Source: an uncultured Prevotella sp.
Lineage (GTDB): Bacteria > Bacteroidota > Bacteroidia > Bacteroidales > Bacteroidaceae
Direction of reading: 5' to 3'
Assembly (NCBI GenBank): GCA_937877595.1
Contig: CALFIY010000019.1
Span: 1 to 22,977 of the forward strand
Length of the DNA stretch: 22,977 bases
A program made the position numbers and the translations under genes. The notes under the pieces are model-generated. The model was not told the DNA's origin, made no database searches, and saw nothing but the letters and a program-made list of their open reading frames with translations. Positions within the stretch are counted from its first letter, which is position 1, and each line of letters starts with the position of its first letter. Shown piece after piece: positions 14,902 through 21,675 of the stretch.

Positions 14902-16547
14902 AGAAAACTCTCTTGACAATGCTGGCAGCATACGCGCTGACAGCCAGTGCGCAGTATCGCTCTGCCGTATGGTGTCCCGACAATGGCGACGGAACGTACA
15001 CCAATCCTGTCATCAATGCAGACTACAGCGATCCCGACGTGTGTGTAGGCCCCAGCGGCGAAGACTATTACCTCACGGCATCCAGTTTCCAGTGTGTTCC
15101 AGGCTTGCCTGTTCTTCATTCATGCGACCTTGTCAACTGGCAGATAGTGGGTCACGCCCTCAAGTCGCTTTACGAGGGCGATGCCATGCTCGAGCAGCAT
15201 TTCAGCAGTCCGCGTCATGGTGCTGGTGTGTGGGCTCCCTCAATCCGTTACCATGCCGGCGAGTATTATATCTACTGGGGCGATCCCGACTATGGCGTCT
15301 ACATGGTCAAGACGTGTGGCGGCGATCCTGCCGGCGAATGGGAGAAACCTGTCTGCGTCATTGCCGGCAGCGGCATGATTGATACCACACCGCTGTGGGA
15401 CGACGACGGCCGCTGCTATCTTGTCAACGGATGGGCCAACTCGCGCAGCAAGTTTGCTTCCGTACTTACCGTGAGGGAATTGTCGGCCGACGGAACGCGT
15501 GCCATTGGCCAGCCTGTCATTGTGTTTGATGGAAACGGCACGGAAAACCGTACTTGCGAAGGTCCGAAATTCTACAAACGTGACGGCTGGTACTGGATAA
15601 TGTGTCCTGCTGGTGGCGTTCCCACAGGCTTTCAACTTGCCATGCGTTCCAAGTCGCCTTTTGGCCCATACGAGTCAAAGCGAGTCCTGCAGCAGGGGAA
15701 AACCAACATAAACGGCCCTCATCAGGGAGGATGGGTACATACAAAATACGGTGAAGACTGGTTCCTGCATTTCCAGGATAAGGAAGCCTACGGACGTGTG
15801 GTGCACCTTAATCCAGTAGACTGGTCGACAGGCTGGCCCATAATGGGGCAGAAGGGAGAGCCTGTACTGAAATACAGAAAACCGCAGTCGTCATCCTCAG
15901 TGATAGAAAATCCTGTGGAAAGCGACGAGTTTAATACTACAACACTTGGCAAGCAATGGCAGTGGCATGCCAACTATCACCAGTTTTACGGCATGCCAAC
16001 AACATTTGGAACAATGCGTATCTATACACACAAGTTGTCGGAAGGATGGAAGAACCTGTGGGAAGTCCCGAACATGTTGCTGCAGAAGACGCCTGCCGAC
16101 AAGTTTGTGGCAACCGCAAAACTGAGATTTACATCAAAGGCAGAAGGACAGATGGGCGGACTGATAATGATGGGACTTGATTATTCTGCCATTGTAGTGC
16201 GCAGGGTAGGGCAGGAATTCCAACTCGTGCAACTCACATGCAAGGCTGCCGACAAGGGCAGGCAGCAGAGCGAGCAGGTTATAGCCACGCTGAAGCCTAC
16301 TGCTGCAGACAAGATAGACTACAAGCCCGGCATTCACGAAGATATCTATCTGCGCCTGAGCGTGGCCGACAGCAAGATGCACTTTTCTTACAGCAGCAAT
16401 GGCAAGAAGTTTACCGACTGCGGCACGGAGTTTACAATGAAAGAAGGTAAGTGGATAGGAGCGAAGTTTGGCTTTGTCGCCGTGGAGACCGATGCCAAGG
16501 TCGACAAGGGATGGATAGATGCCGACTGGATAAGGGTCACACCCTGA
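14898..16547 (+). CDS. Secreted glycoside hydrolase family 43 (beta-xylosidase/alpha-L-arabinofuranosidase-like)
   Basis: A 549-residue enzyme with a signal peptide (MKKTLLTMLAAYALTASA, cut before Gln19) and no lipobox, so exported to the periplasm or beyond. The five-bladed propeller domain (about 33-320) has the GH43 catalytic triad: Asp45 in NADYSDPDV (base), Asp162 in GMIDTTPLWDDDG (pKa modulator) and Glu221 in RTCEGPKF (acid). A C-terminal beta-sandwich of the GH43-associated type runs from about 340 to 549. Such enzymes release xylose or arabinose from plant xylan or arabinan; exact specificity cannot be read from sequence. No SusC/SusD or other polysaccharide-utilisation genes are in the window. 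It converges on the hydrolase gene with an 11-nt tail-to-tail overlap (16537-16547). Confidence 0.92.
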   Translation: MKKTLLTMLAAYALTASAQYRSAVWCPDNGDGTYTNPVINADYSDPDVCVGPSGEDYYLTASSFQCVPGLPVLHSCDLVNWQIVGHALKSLYEGDAMLEQHFSSPRHGAGVWAPSIRYHAGEYYIYWGDPDYGVYMVKTCGGDPAGEWEKPVCVIAGSGMIDTTPLWDDDGRCYLVNGWANSRSKFASVLTVRELSADGTRAIGQPVIVFDGNGTENRTCEGPKFYKRDGWYWIMCPAGGVPTGFQLAMRSKSPFGPYESKRVLQQGKTNINGPHQGGWVHTKYGEDWFLHFQDKEAYGRVVHLNPVDWSTGWPIMGQKGEPVLKYRKPQSSSSVIENPVESDEFNTTTLGKQWQWHANYHQFYGMPTTFGTMRIYTHKLSEGWKNLWEVPNMLLQKTPADKFVATAKLRFTSKAEGQMGGLIMMGLDYSAIVVRRVGQEFQLVQLTCKAADKGRQQSEQVIATLKPTAADKIDYKPGIHEDIYLRLSVADSKMHFSYSSNGKKFTDCGTEFTMKEGKWIGAKFGFVAVETDAKVDKGWIDADWIRVTP

Positions 16548-17184
16548 GATACGGGTTGTAGTGCAGTTCGTCGGCTATTGTTGACGACTGCCCGTGGCCA
16601 CAGTAAATTGTTGTGTCGGTGGGGAGCGTGGCGGCTATCAGCCGCAGGCTCTCCACCATTTGCTTGTAACTTCCTCCGTCGAAATCTGTGCGTCCTATAC
16701 TCATTCGGAACAAAGTGTCGCCAGTGAATGCCACTTTCTCTTCCTTACACCAGAAGAGGCATGAGCCTGGTGTGTGGCCTGGCGTGCCTATCACGCTCAA
16801 CGTGTGGGCTCCGAATGAAATCGTTTCGCCGTCCGCCAGCCATCTGCCGACGGATGTCTCTTCCTGCGGCAGTTGTAGTCCGAAGAGGTTGGCTGCCTGT
16901 TCCGAAAGATGCTCTATCAGATAGTCGTCGGCACGCACTATCTCTACACGTAGGCCGTATGTGCGGTCAATCCAGGTGTTGCCGAAGTTGTGGTCAAGGT
17001 GGCCATGGGTGGCAAGCAGGTGTACGGGGTGCAGTTTTTCCCTGCCTATATAGTTGCTGATGGCCTCCTCTTCTTCAGGATAGAATGCACCGCAGTCAAT
17101 AATGACGCACTCTCCGCTGTCGTCGCTTACGACGTAGCAGTTCTCCTGTAGAGGATTGCACATCAGGCGCTTGATGTTCAGCAT
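16537..17184 (-). CDS. Metallo-beta-lactamase-fold hydrolase (glyoxalase II-like)
   Basis: A 215-residue cytoplasmic protein. The metal-binding motif THGHLDH (59-65) plus His137 (TPGHTPG), Asp156 (TGDTLF) and His197 (CGHG) gives the full two-metal ligand set. The size and GDTLFR/GRTDF blocks place it with the GloB-like thioester hydrolases rather than true beta-lactamases; substrate is unknown. It lacks the C-terminal substrate-binding helices of full-length glyoxalase II. Its ATG overlaps the end of rsmG by 7 nt, making it the last gene of the six-gene minus-strand run. Confidence 0.9.
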   Translation of the reverse strand: MLNIKRLMCNPLQENCYVVSDDSGECVIIDCGAFYPEEEEAISNYIGREKLHPVHLLATHGHLDHNFGNTWIDRTYGLRVEIVRADDYLIEHLSEQAANLFGLQLPQEETSVGRWLADGETISFGAHTLSVIGTPGHTPGSCLFWCKEEKVAFTGDTLFRMSIGRTDFDGGSYKQMVESLRLIAATLPTDTTIYCGHGQSSTIADELHYNPYLRV

Positions 17185-17798
17185 GGCAGGTAGATAATAT
17201 TTTTCTCGTCAAACCAATTTTCGCTGAAGAAGGATTTGATAGGTGTCACCTCCACCAGTTTCCGGAAGTTGTGTATTTCGCCGTCCAGGTTGCCGCCTTT
17301 CAGACATATTATTCCATTCGGCAGTGCATTGATGTGCTTTGTCGATATGTTTTTCTTGCACATACGCTGCAGATCGGGCAGCGGCATTACGGCACGGCTC
17401 ACAACAAAGTCGTATTTGCCGTGCTCCTCTTCGCCACGGCGGTGAATGGGGTGGCAGTTGCTGAGGCCGATAGCCTTGGCAACCTCCTGCGCCACCATTA
17501 TCTTCTTTCCCGTTCCGTCAATCAGAGTGAAGTCGGCCTCGGGAAACAGTATGGCCAATGGTATGCCGGGGAAACCGCCTCCTGTGCCGAAATCGAGCAC
17601 TCGTGTCGACGGTCTGAAATTCACTATCTTGGCTATTGCCATGGAGTGGAGCACGTGGTGTTCGTAGAGGTTGTCGATGTCCTTGCGCGAGATGACGTTG
17701 ATTTTTGCGTTCCAGTCGCGATAGAGAGCGTCGAGTTGTTCAAACTGCCGGCACTGGTGCTCAGACAGTTTTGGAAAGTATTTCAGCAGTAGTTCCAT
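17178..17798 (-). CDS. rsmG: 16S rRNA (guanine-527 N7)-methyltransferase
   Basis: A 206-residue SAM-dependent methyltransferase that modifies the 530 loop of 16S rRNA; loss gives low-level streptomycin resistance in other bacteria. The N-terminal helix has NVISRKDIDNLYEHHVLHS (35-53), typical of RsmG. The SAM site is VLDFGTGGGFPGIPLAI (67-83), and the later SRAV motif (134-137) is present. It starts 24 nt after the stop of the DUF3298 lipoprotein gene and overlaps the hydrolase gene by 7 nt. In many bacteria rsmG sits next to mnmG and parAB, but not here. Confidence 0.96.
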   Translation of the reverse strand: MELLLKYFPKLSEHQCRQFEQLDALYRDWNAKINVISRKDIDNLYEHHVLHSMAIAKIVNFRPSTRVLDFGTGGGFPGIPLAILFPEADFTLIDGTGKKIMVAQEVAKAIGLSNCHPIHRRGEEEHGKYDFVVSRAVMPLPDLQRMCKKNISTKHINALPNGIICLKGGNLDGEIHNFRKLVEVTPIKSFFSENWFDEKNIIYLPC

Positions 17799-17822
17799 GG
17801 TTCTCCGTTTCCGGCCTTTGGC

Positions 17823-18611
17823 TTAGTGTCTAAGTATCTTTTTCAGTTGCTCGTATGTCAGTGTCAGTTCGGTAATGCCCGTGGCGTATGGCGCAATTTC
17901 GTACACATTATATATAAATACAATGCCGTCTTCCTCCAGTCGGTAGTTCTGCGGAGCGTATATTTCGCTTGCCATCAGATAGCCCTGCTCGTGCAGTTCG
18001 TCGAGAGAGTGTGTCTTTGTCTGTCTGCGCAGTTCTGCCAGCAGCATTTCCTCCAACTGGTACTGGTATCCTTCGGCCATGATGCTGTCGAGCGTTATTA
18101 CGTGGCCTGTCTCAGCGTCGAAGTTCAGGACAAGATGCTGGCAGATGCCGTGGGCACCGCCTTCGTAGACATCGGTCGTCATAAGATATATGAGGCAGCC
18201 GTCGCGCCCTTCTTCCACAGCCGTCGTGATGTCGTAGGTGTATTCGTACCATGCGCGATGGGCTTCGTCGCCGTCCTCCTCACGAAACATGGGGCGCATG
18301 TTGCGCACGTATTCTTCAGAGTAGCATTTGGCGAAAGAGTCGACAGCCTGTTGCATTGTCATGCCCGACATGTCGAACAGCCGCTGTTCAATGGAATTGT
18401 TGACGTTGCGTGCGCGCTGGTCGTCGCCTTTGACGTATTTTACGTTAAGGTTCATTCTGCAACTCACGCCTGACGTGTCGCCCATGAGCGGTGTCACCTT
18501 GGCTACGTGCACTTCGTCTACTTCATATTTGCTTGCCGAGGAGAACAGGCCTCCCTTGCCGCACGAAAAGAGCAGGGCAGCGAGCAGGGTGAGCGAAACG
18601 ATGTTTTTCAT
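17823..18611 (-). CDS. Lipoprotein with DUF4163/DUF3298-like domains
   Basis: A 262-residue protein with a lipoprotein signal peptide, MKNIVSLTLLAALLFSC, lipidated on Cys17, so tethered to a membrane facing the periplasm or the cell surface. The central and C-terminal parts (for example YEYTYDITT, DVYEGGAHG, LNFDAETGHVITLDSI and the final LTLTYEQLKKIL) fit the DUF3298 family, also seen in RsiV-type anti-sigma factors and PdaC, where it can bind lysozyme or peptidoglycan fragments. There is no membrane-spanning anti-sigma part here, so that role is not supported. It is 22 nt downstream of the TlpA-like gene and 24 nt upstream of rsmG. Confidence 0.75.
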   Translation of the reverse strand: MKNIVSLTLLAALLFSCGKGGLFSSASKYEVDEVHVAKVTPLMGDTSGVSCRMNLNVKYVKGDDQRARNVNNSIEQRLFDMSGMTMQQAVDSFAKCYSEEYVRNMRPMFREEDGDEAHRAWYEYTYDITTAVEEGRDGCLIYLMTTDVYEGGAHGICQHLVLNFDAETGHVITLDSIMAEGYQYQLEEMLLAELRRQTKTHSLDELHEQGYLMASEIYAPQNYRLEEDGIVFIYNVYEIAPYATGITELTLTYEQLKKILRH

Positions 18612-18633
18612 TGTGTTGCGACGAGATGTTTTC

Positions 18634-19731
18634 TTATTTCAGTTGTTCGGCGATGTATGCTTTCAGTTCTTCGCCGCGCAGTCCGCGCCGCAGGATTGTT
18701 CCCTGCTGGTCTACAACGACGGTGTGCGGAATGCTGGTGATATTGAAGCGCTTGGCAGCCTCGTTCTCCCATCCTTTCAGGTCGCTCAGTTGCGGCCACG
18801 ACATGTTGAGTTCGTCGACGGCGCTCTTCCATGCCTCTTTGTCGTTGTCGAGCGAAATGCCCACGATGCCCAGTCCCTTGCTGCTGAATTCGCGGTACAT
18901 GCTTACCATAAGCGGCATTTCGGCGCGGCACGGCGCGCACCACGAAGCCCAGAAGTCGATGATGGTGATTTTGTGGGCTGCAATCTCGCTCATAATGTTG
19001 ACATCGTTGCCAGCGAGAGCCGTCATTGTGAAGTCCTGCAGTTTTGCGCCCTCGCTTGTCAGTGCCGACTGCCTCAGTGTCTGCTCCATCTCGCTTATTG
19101 CCTTGCGCTGGCGCATCTCTTTCGGCATCAGTTCTATCAGTCGCAGCCGTTCTCCGCTTGCTATCACCTCATCGGGGAAACTGGTGATGATGAAGTAGCC
19201 AAGTTCGTTGCTGATGTTTCTTTCGGCAAAACCTATGACAATACTGCTGAAGCGGCTGTTGAGTTGCTGTATCTGCTCTACGGCTTTCTGCTGTTCCTCA
19301 AAAGAGGGATTGGTTGTGTACATGCGCTCGGCAATGCGGTTCATCTCGCGCCCAACGGACATCGACGAGTCGTTGAGTTGCTGCCAGGCCTTGTTGACGC
19401 CTGTTCCGCCGACCACGGTGTTCTCCTGTTGCGCTGCTATATGCACCTCGATGGTGCCAGGCTCGATGAAGAAAGACGCGCTAAGCGTGGGATTAGCCTT
19501 GCTATACACCATGCAGAAGTATGTAGAGTCGGTGGCTCCTTCCAGTTCAAACCTGCCGTTGACCACGATGATAGTGTCGCGTGGCGTGCCTTCTGCGATG
19601 TCGGTAGTAAGAAAGAGGGTGTCGCCATCAGCGGCACCCTCGATGATTCCTTGTATCCTATAGGAGTTCTGCTGACATCCTGCCAATAGTATGGCAGTGG
19701 CAGCAACAATGACTTGACGTTTGATACTCAT
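18634..19731 (-). CDS. DUF4369/TlpA-family thiol-disulfide lipoprotein
   Basis: A 365-residue lipoprotein: signal MSIKRQVIVAATAILLAGC with Cys19 as lipid anchor. The N-terminal domain (about 24-110) is DUF4369-like (YRIQGIIEGAADGDTLFL, then RDTIIVVNGRFELEG). A helical linker is followed by a TlpA/ResA-type thioredoxin domain (about 228-365) with the active site WCAPC (264-268) in DFWASWCAPCRAEMPL. Family members act in the periplasm as thiol-disulfide reductases; several are known in Bacteroidota. The start at 19731 was chosen over the longer form at 19818 because it begins the signal peptide and because the extension overlaps prs. It lies 25 nt downstream of prs. Confidence 0.92.
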   Translation of the reverse strand: MSIKRQVIVAATAILLAGCQQNSYRIQGIIEGAADGDTLFLTTDIAEGTPRDTIIVVNGRFELEGATDSTYFCMVYSKANPTLSASFFIEPGTIEVHIAAQQENTVVGGTGVNKAWQQLNDSSMSVGREMNRIAERMYTTNPSFEEQQKAVEQIQQLNSRFSSIVIGFAERNISNELGYFIITSFPDEVIASGERLRLIELMPKEMRQRKAISEMEQTLRQSALTSEGAKLQDFTMTALAGNDVNIMSEIAAHKITIIDFWASWCAPCRAEMPLMVSMYREFSSKGLGIVGISLDNDKEAWKSAVDELNMSWPQLSDLKGWENEAAKRFNITSIPHTVVVDQQGTILRRGLRGEELKAYIAEQLK

Positions 19732-19756
19732 GTCGACAGTTGTAGGTTTCGTTGTG

Positions 19757-20695
19757 CTATACGATATACAGGTTGCTAATGCTCTGGTTGTTGATGACAC
19801 GGCGTATGGCTTCTGCAAACATGTCGGCCACGCTGAGTTGCTTCACTTTGTCGCAGCGCTTGGTGTAGGGGATGGAGTCGGTGAACACAATCTCCTCGAG
19901 TGCCGATGCCTGGACGCGCTCACTTGCCGGACCGCTCATCACGCAGTGGCTGGCACAGGCGCGTACGGTCTTTGCTCCAGCCTCCTTCATTATGTCGGCA
20001 GCCTTGGTTATCGTGCCTGCTGTGTCAACCATGTCGTCGATGATGATGACGTTCTTGTCTTTCACGTCGCCGATGATTTGCATCGTGGCTACAACGTTGG
20101 CTCTGGCTCGCGTCTTGTTGCAGAGTACGAGAGGACAGCCGAGATATTTGGCATAGGTGTTGGCGCGCTTCGAGCCACCCACGTCGGGCGAGGCGATACA
20201 GATGTCGTCAAGTTGCAGGCTCTGCAGGTATGGCAGAATAACGCCCGAGGCATACAGATGGTCTACCGGGACATTGAAAAAGCCCTGTATCTGGTCGGCA
20301 TGCAGGTCCATGGTGATGATGCGGTTTACGCCTGCCACTGACAAAAGGTCGGCAACGAGTTTTGCGCCGATGCTGACGCGCGGCTTATCCTTTCGGTCCT
20401 GGCGTGCCCATCCGAAATAGGGAATTACGGCATTGATGGTGCGTGCCGAGGCGCGCTTTGCGGCGTCTATCATCAGCAGCAGTTCCATCAGGTTGTCGCT
20501 GTTGGGAAATGTGCTCTGTACCAGGAATATGTCGCGGCCACGAATCGACTCCTCATAACTTACGGCAAATTCGCCGTCGGAGAATTTCGTGATCTGAAGT
20601 TGGCCGAGCGGACATCCAAGACTCTGGCAGATCTTGTCAGCAAGGTACTTAGTGGCAGTACCAGAGAAAACCATGTAGGGGTTAGGGGCGTTCAT
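19757..20695 (-). CDS. prs: Ribose-phosphate pyrophosphokinase
   Basis: A 312-residue cytoplasmic enzyme making PRPP from ribose 5-phosphate and ATP, the precursor of purines, pyrimidines, His, Trp and NAD. Diagnostic blocks: FSDGEF (38-43), the ATP loop FGWARQDRKDKPR (94-106), MDLHADQIQGFFNVPVDHLYA (129-149 region, with the catalytic-loop His132) and the PRPP site IIIDDMVDTAGT (217-228). Length and motif spacing fit class I enzymes. It is 39 nt downstream of the ThiE-like gene; that gap shows no promoter, so it may be read as part of the run. Confidence 0.97.
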   Translation of the reverse strand: MNAPNPYMVFSGTATKYLADKICQSLGCPLGQLQITKFSDGEFAVSYEESIRGRDIFLVQSTFPNSDNLMELLLMIDAAKRASARTINAVIPYFGWARQDRKDKPRVSIGAKLVADLLSVAGVNRIITMDLHADQIQGFFNVPVDHLYASGVILPYLQSLQLDDICIASPDVGGSKRANTYAKYLGCPLVLCNKTRARANVVATMQIIGDVKDKNVIIIDDMVDTAGTITKAADIMKEAGAKTVRACASHCVMSGPASERVQASALEEIVFTDSIPYTKRCDKVKQLSVADMFAEAIRRVINNQSISNLYIV

Positions 20696-20734
20696 TATAT
20701 TTATTTTTTAAGAGTTTTTCCGAATACTGGTGTG

Positions 20735-21343
20735 CTATCCAATCAATTTGCGAAGTTTCTCAAAATGCGACAGCAGTTCCTGATAGTCGGTCTGCTGGTG
20801 TATGTTGAACCTGTTCCACAGGTCGCCGCAAATCACGATGCCGCCGAAACCAAGGTCGCTCGCCATGCGGATGTTGTCGGTGTTCATCCCTCCAACTGCA
20901 TAGACATGGCGGTCAATCAGTCCGCGACGCGCAGCCTCTTCCAGTTCGTTGGCGTTGAAGTTGGAAGTCTGGAGAGGGTCTGTCTGGCTGTTGAAGATAT
21001 TGCCAAGAAGAACGTAGTCCGACTGGCGCTTCATTTCCTTGAGCATGTTGATGTCGGAGCATGTGCGGCTCACCTTGCCGCGATAGCCGGCGGGAACGGC
21101 AGTGGCAGGATTGTCGATATGGATGCCGCGCAGGTGATATTCTTCTTTCAGGTAGAAATGGTCGTGAACTGTGATTTTCCCGTGGTAGTCTTCGGGCAGT
21201 AGTGTAAGCAGGCGCTCAGCATACATGGGCGATGCGCCGGGCTTCTTGAGATGCAAATTGTCAAGTCCTGCATCGAAGAGAGAAGTTAGTATCTTGTCCT
21301 CTTCAACGAAGTAGGTTGGCTTGGTCATGAGAATCAGTTTCAT
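20735..21343 (-). CDS. Thiamine phosphate synthase-like (ThiE/TenI superfamily) protein
   Basis: A 202-residue TIM-barrel protein. The order of blocks follows ThiE/TenI: LHLKKPG (30-36), VHDHFYL (59-65), RGIHIDN (72-78), VLLGNIFNSQTDP (111-123) and VYAVGGM (148-154). ThiE couples hydroxymethylpyrimidine pyrophosphate to the thiazole phosphate. However, the usual Q-x-R-x-K, N-D and P-T-x-T-K residues are changed here (HLKKP, HDH, NSQTD), so a TenI-like or other role is possible. No other thiamine gene is in the window. The start at 21343 agrees with a promoter 24 bp upstream; the longer frame from 21622 runs through a DNA repeat and is rejected. Confidence 0.75.
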   Translation of the reverse strand: MKLILMTKPTYFVEEDKILTSLFDAGLDNLHLKKPGASPMYAERLLTLLPEDYHGKITVHDHFYLKEEYHLRGIHIDNPATAVPAGYRGKVSRTCSDINMLKEMKRQSDYVLLGNIFNSQTDPLQTSNFNANELEEAARRGLIDRHVYAVGGMNTDNIRMASDLGFGGIVICGDLWNRFNIHQQTDYQELLSHFEKLRKLIG

Positions 21344-21366
21344 AGCCTTTGCTGCATAATTGTGTG

Positions 21367-21398
21367 CAAATGTAGTAATTTCTCGTAAAATGTGCAAT
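21367..21398 (-). promoter_or_regulatory. Promoter of the ThiE-like gene and the six-gene run
   Basis: On the minus strand, ATTG (21395-21398), a 20-bp gap and TACATTTG (21367-21374) match the Bacteroidota promoter with one change in the -33 element. RNA would start near 21360, about 17 nt before the ATG at 21343. Confidence 0.6.
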
Positions 21399-21474
21399 TG
21401 TAATCTAAGAAAAAAAACACGCGGTGTGAGATTTATAAGATATGTCAAGAAAAACGTGCTCTGCGTGATTGAAA

Positions 21475-21591
21475 AAATTACAGCGCTTTTTAAAAACGTC
21501 ACAGCTGTTTTTAAAAAAATTACAGCTGTTTTTAAAAAAATTACAGCTGCTTTTAAAAAAATTACAGCTGCTTTTAAAAAAATTACAGCTG
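21475..21591. repeat. 21-bp tandem repeat (about 5.5 units)
   Basis: Cores start at 21481 (CAGCGC), then CAGCTG at 21502, 21523, 21544, 21565 and 21586: exactly 21 bp each time. A unit is CAGCTG, a T-run, an A-run and TTA. Units 2 and 3 are identical, and units 4 and 5 are identical and differ from 2 and 3 by one base (T to C), which points to stepwise duplication. The 21-bp period is about two DNA turns, so the palindromic cores and A/T-tracts lie on the same face of the helix. Confidence 0.92.
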
Positions 21592-21629
21592 CAGTTTCTG
21601 AAAAAGCATGGTGATTGGCCAAAAAACAG

Positions 21630-21637
21630 TAACTTTG
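21630..21637 (+). promoter_or_regulatory. Candidate promoter for nspC
   Basis: TAACTTTG matches the -7 element; RNA would start near 21643, about 33 nt before the ATG at 21676. There is no TTTG at the -33 position, where the sequence instead sits just after the 21-bp repeat. Confidence 0.5.
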
Positions 21638-21675
21638 TCCCCGAAAACAAACAGACAGCGCATTACACAGAGAAC

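Larger units (their letters stand above)
21344..21675. other. Divergent control region between the ThiE-like gene and nspC
   Basis: These 332 bp hold a promoter for each gene (21367-21398 minus; 21630-21637 plus) and, between them, a 21-bp tandem repeat (about 21475-21591). No separate gene is supported, though the repeat is open in several frames. Confidence 0.65.

Noticed and set aside
14898..16547. Polysaccharide-utilisation locus
   Set aside because: Only one GH43 gene is present; no SusC/SusD, sensor or further glycosidase is in the window.
16537..17184. Beta-lactamase resistance gene
   Set aside because: The motifs fit the glyoxalase II-like branch, there is no signal peptide, and the neighbour is rsmG; resistance is not supported.
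17823..18611. Anti-sigma factor (RsiV-like)
   Set aside because: The DUF3298-like region is shared with RsiV, but there is no cytoplasmic anti-sigma domain, no internal membrane segment and no adjacent sigma factor gene.
18328..19689. 453-codon plus-strand open frame opposite the two lipoprotein genes
   Set aside because: The minus strand encodes two proteins with signal peptides, lipoboxes and a WCAPC motif; the plus-strand product looks like a shadow translation without domain features.
21475..21600. CRISPR array
   Set aside because: The 21-bp units follow each other without unique spacers, so this is a simple tandem repeat.
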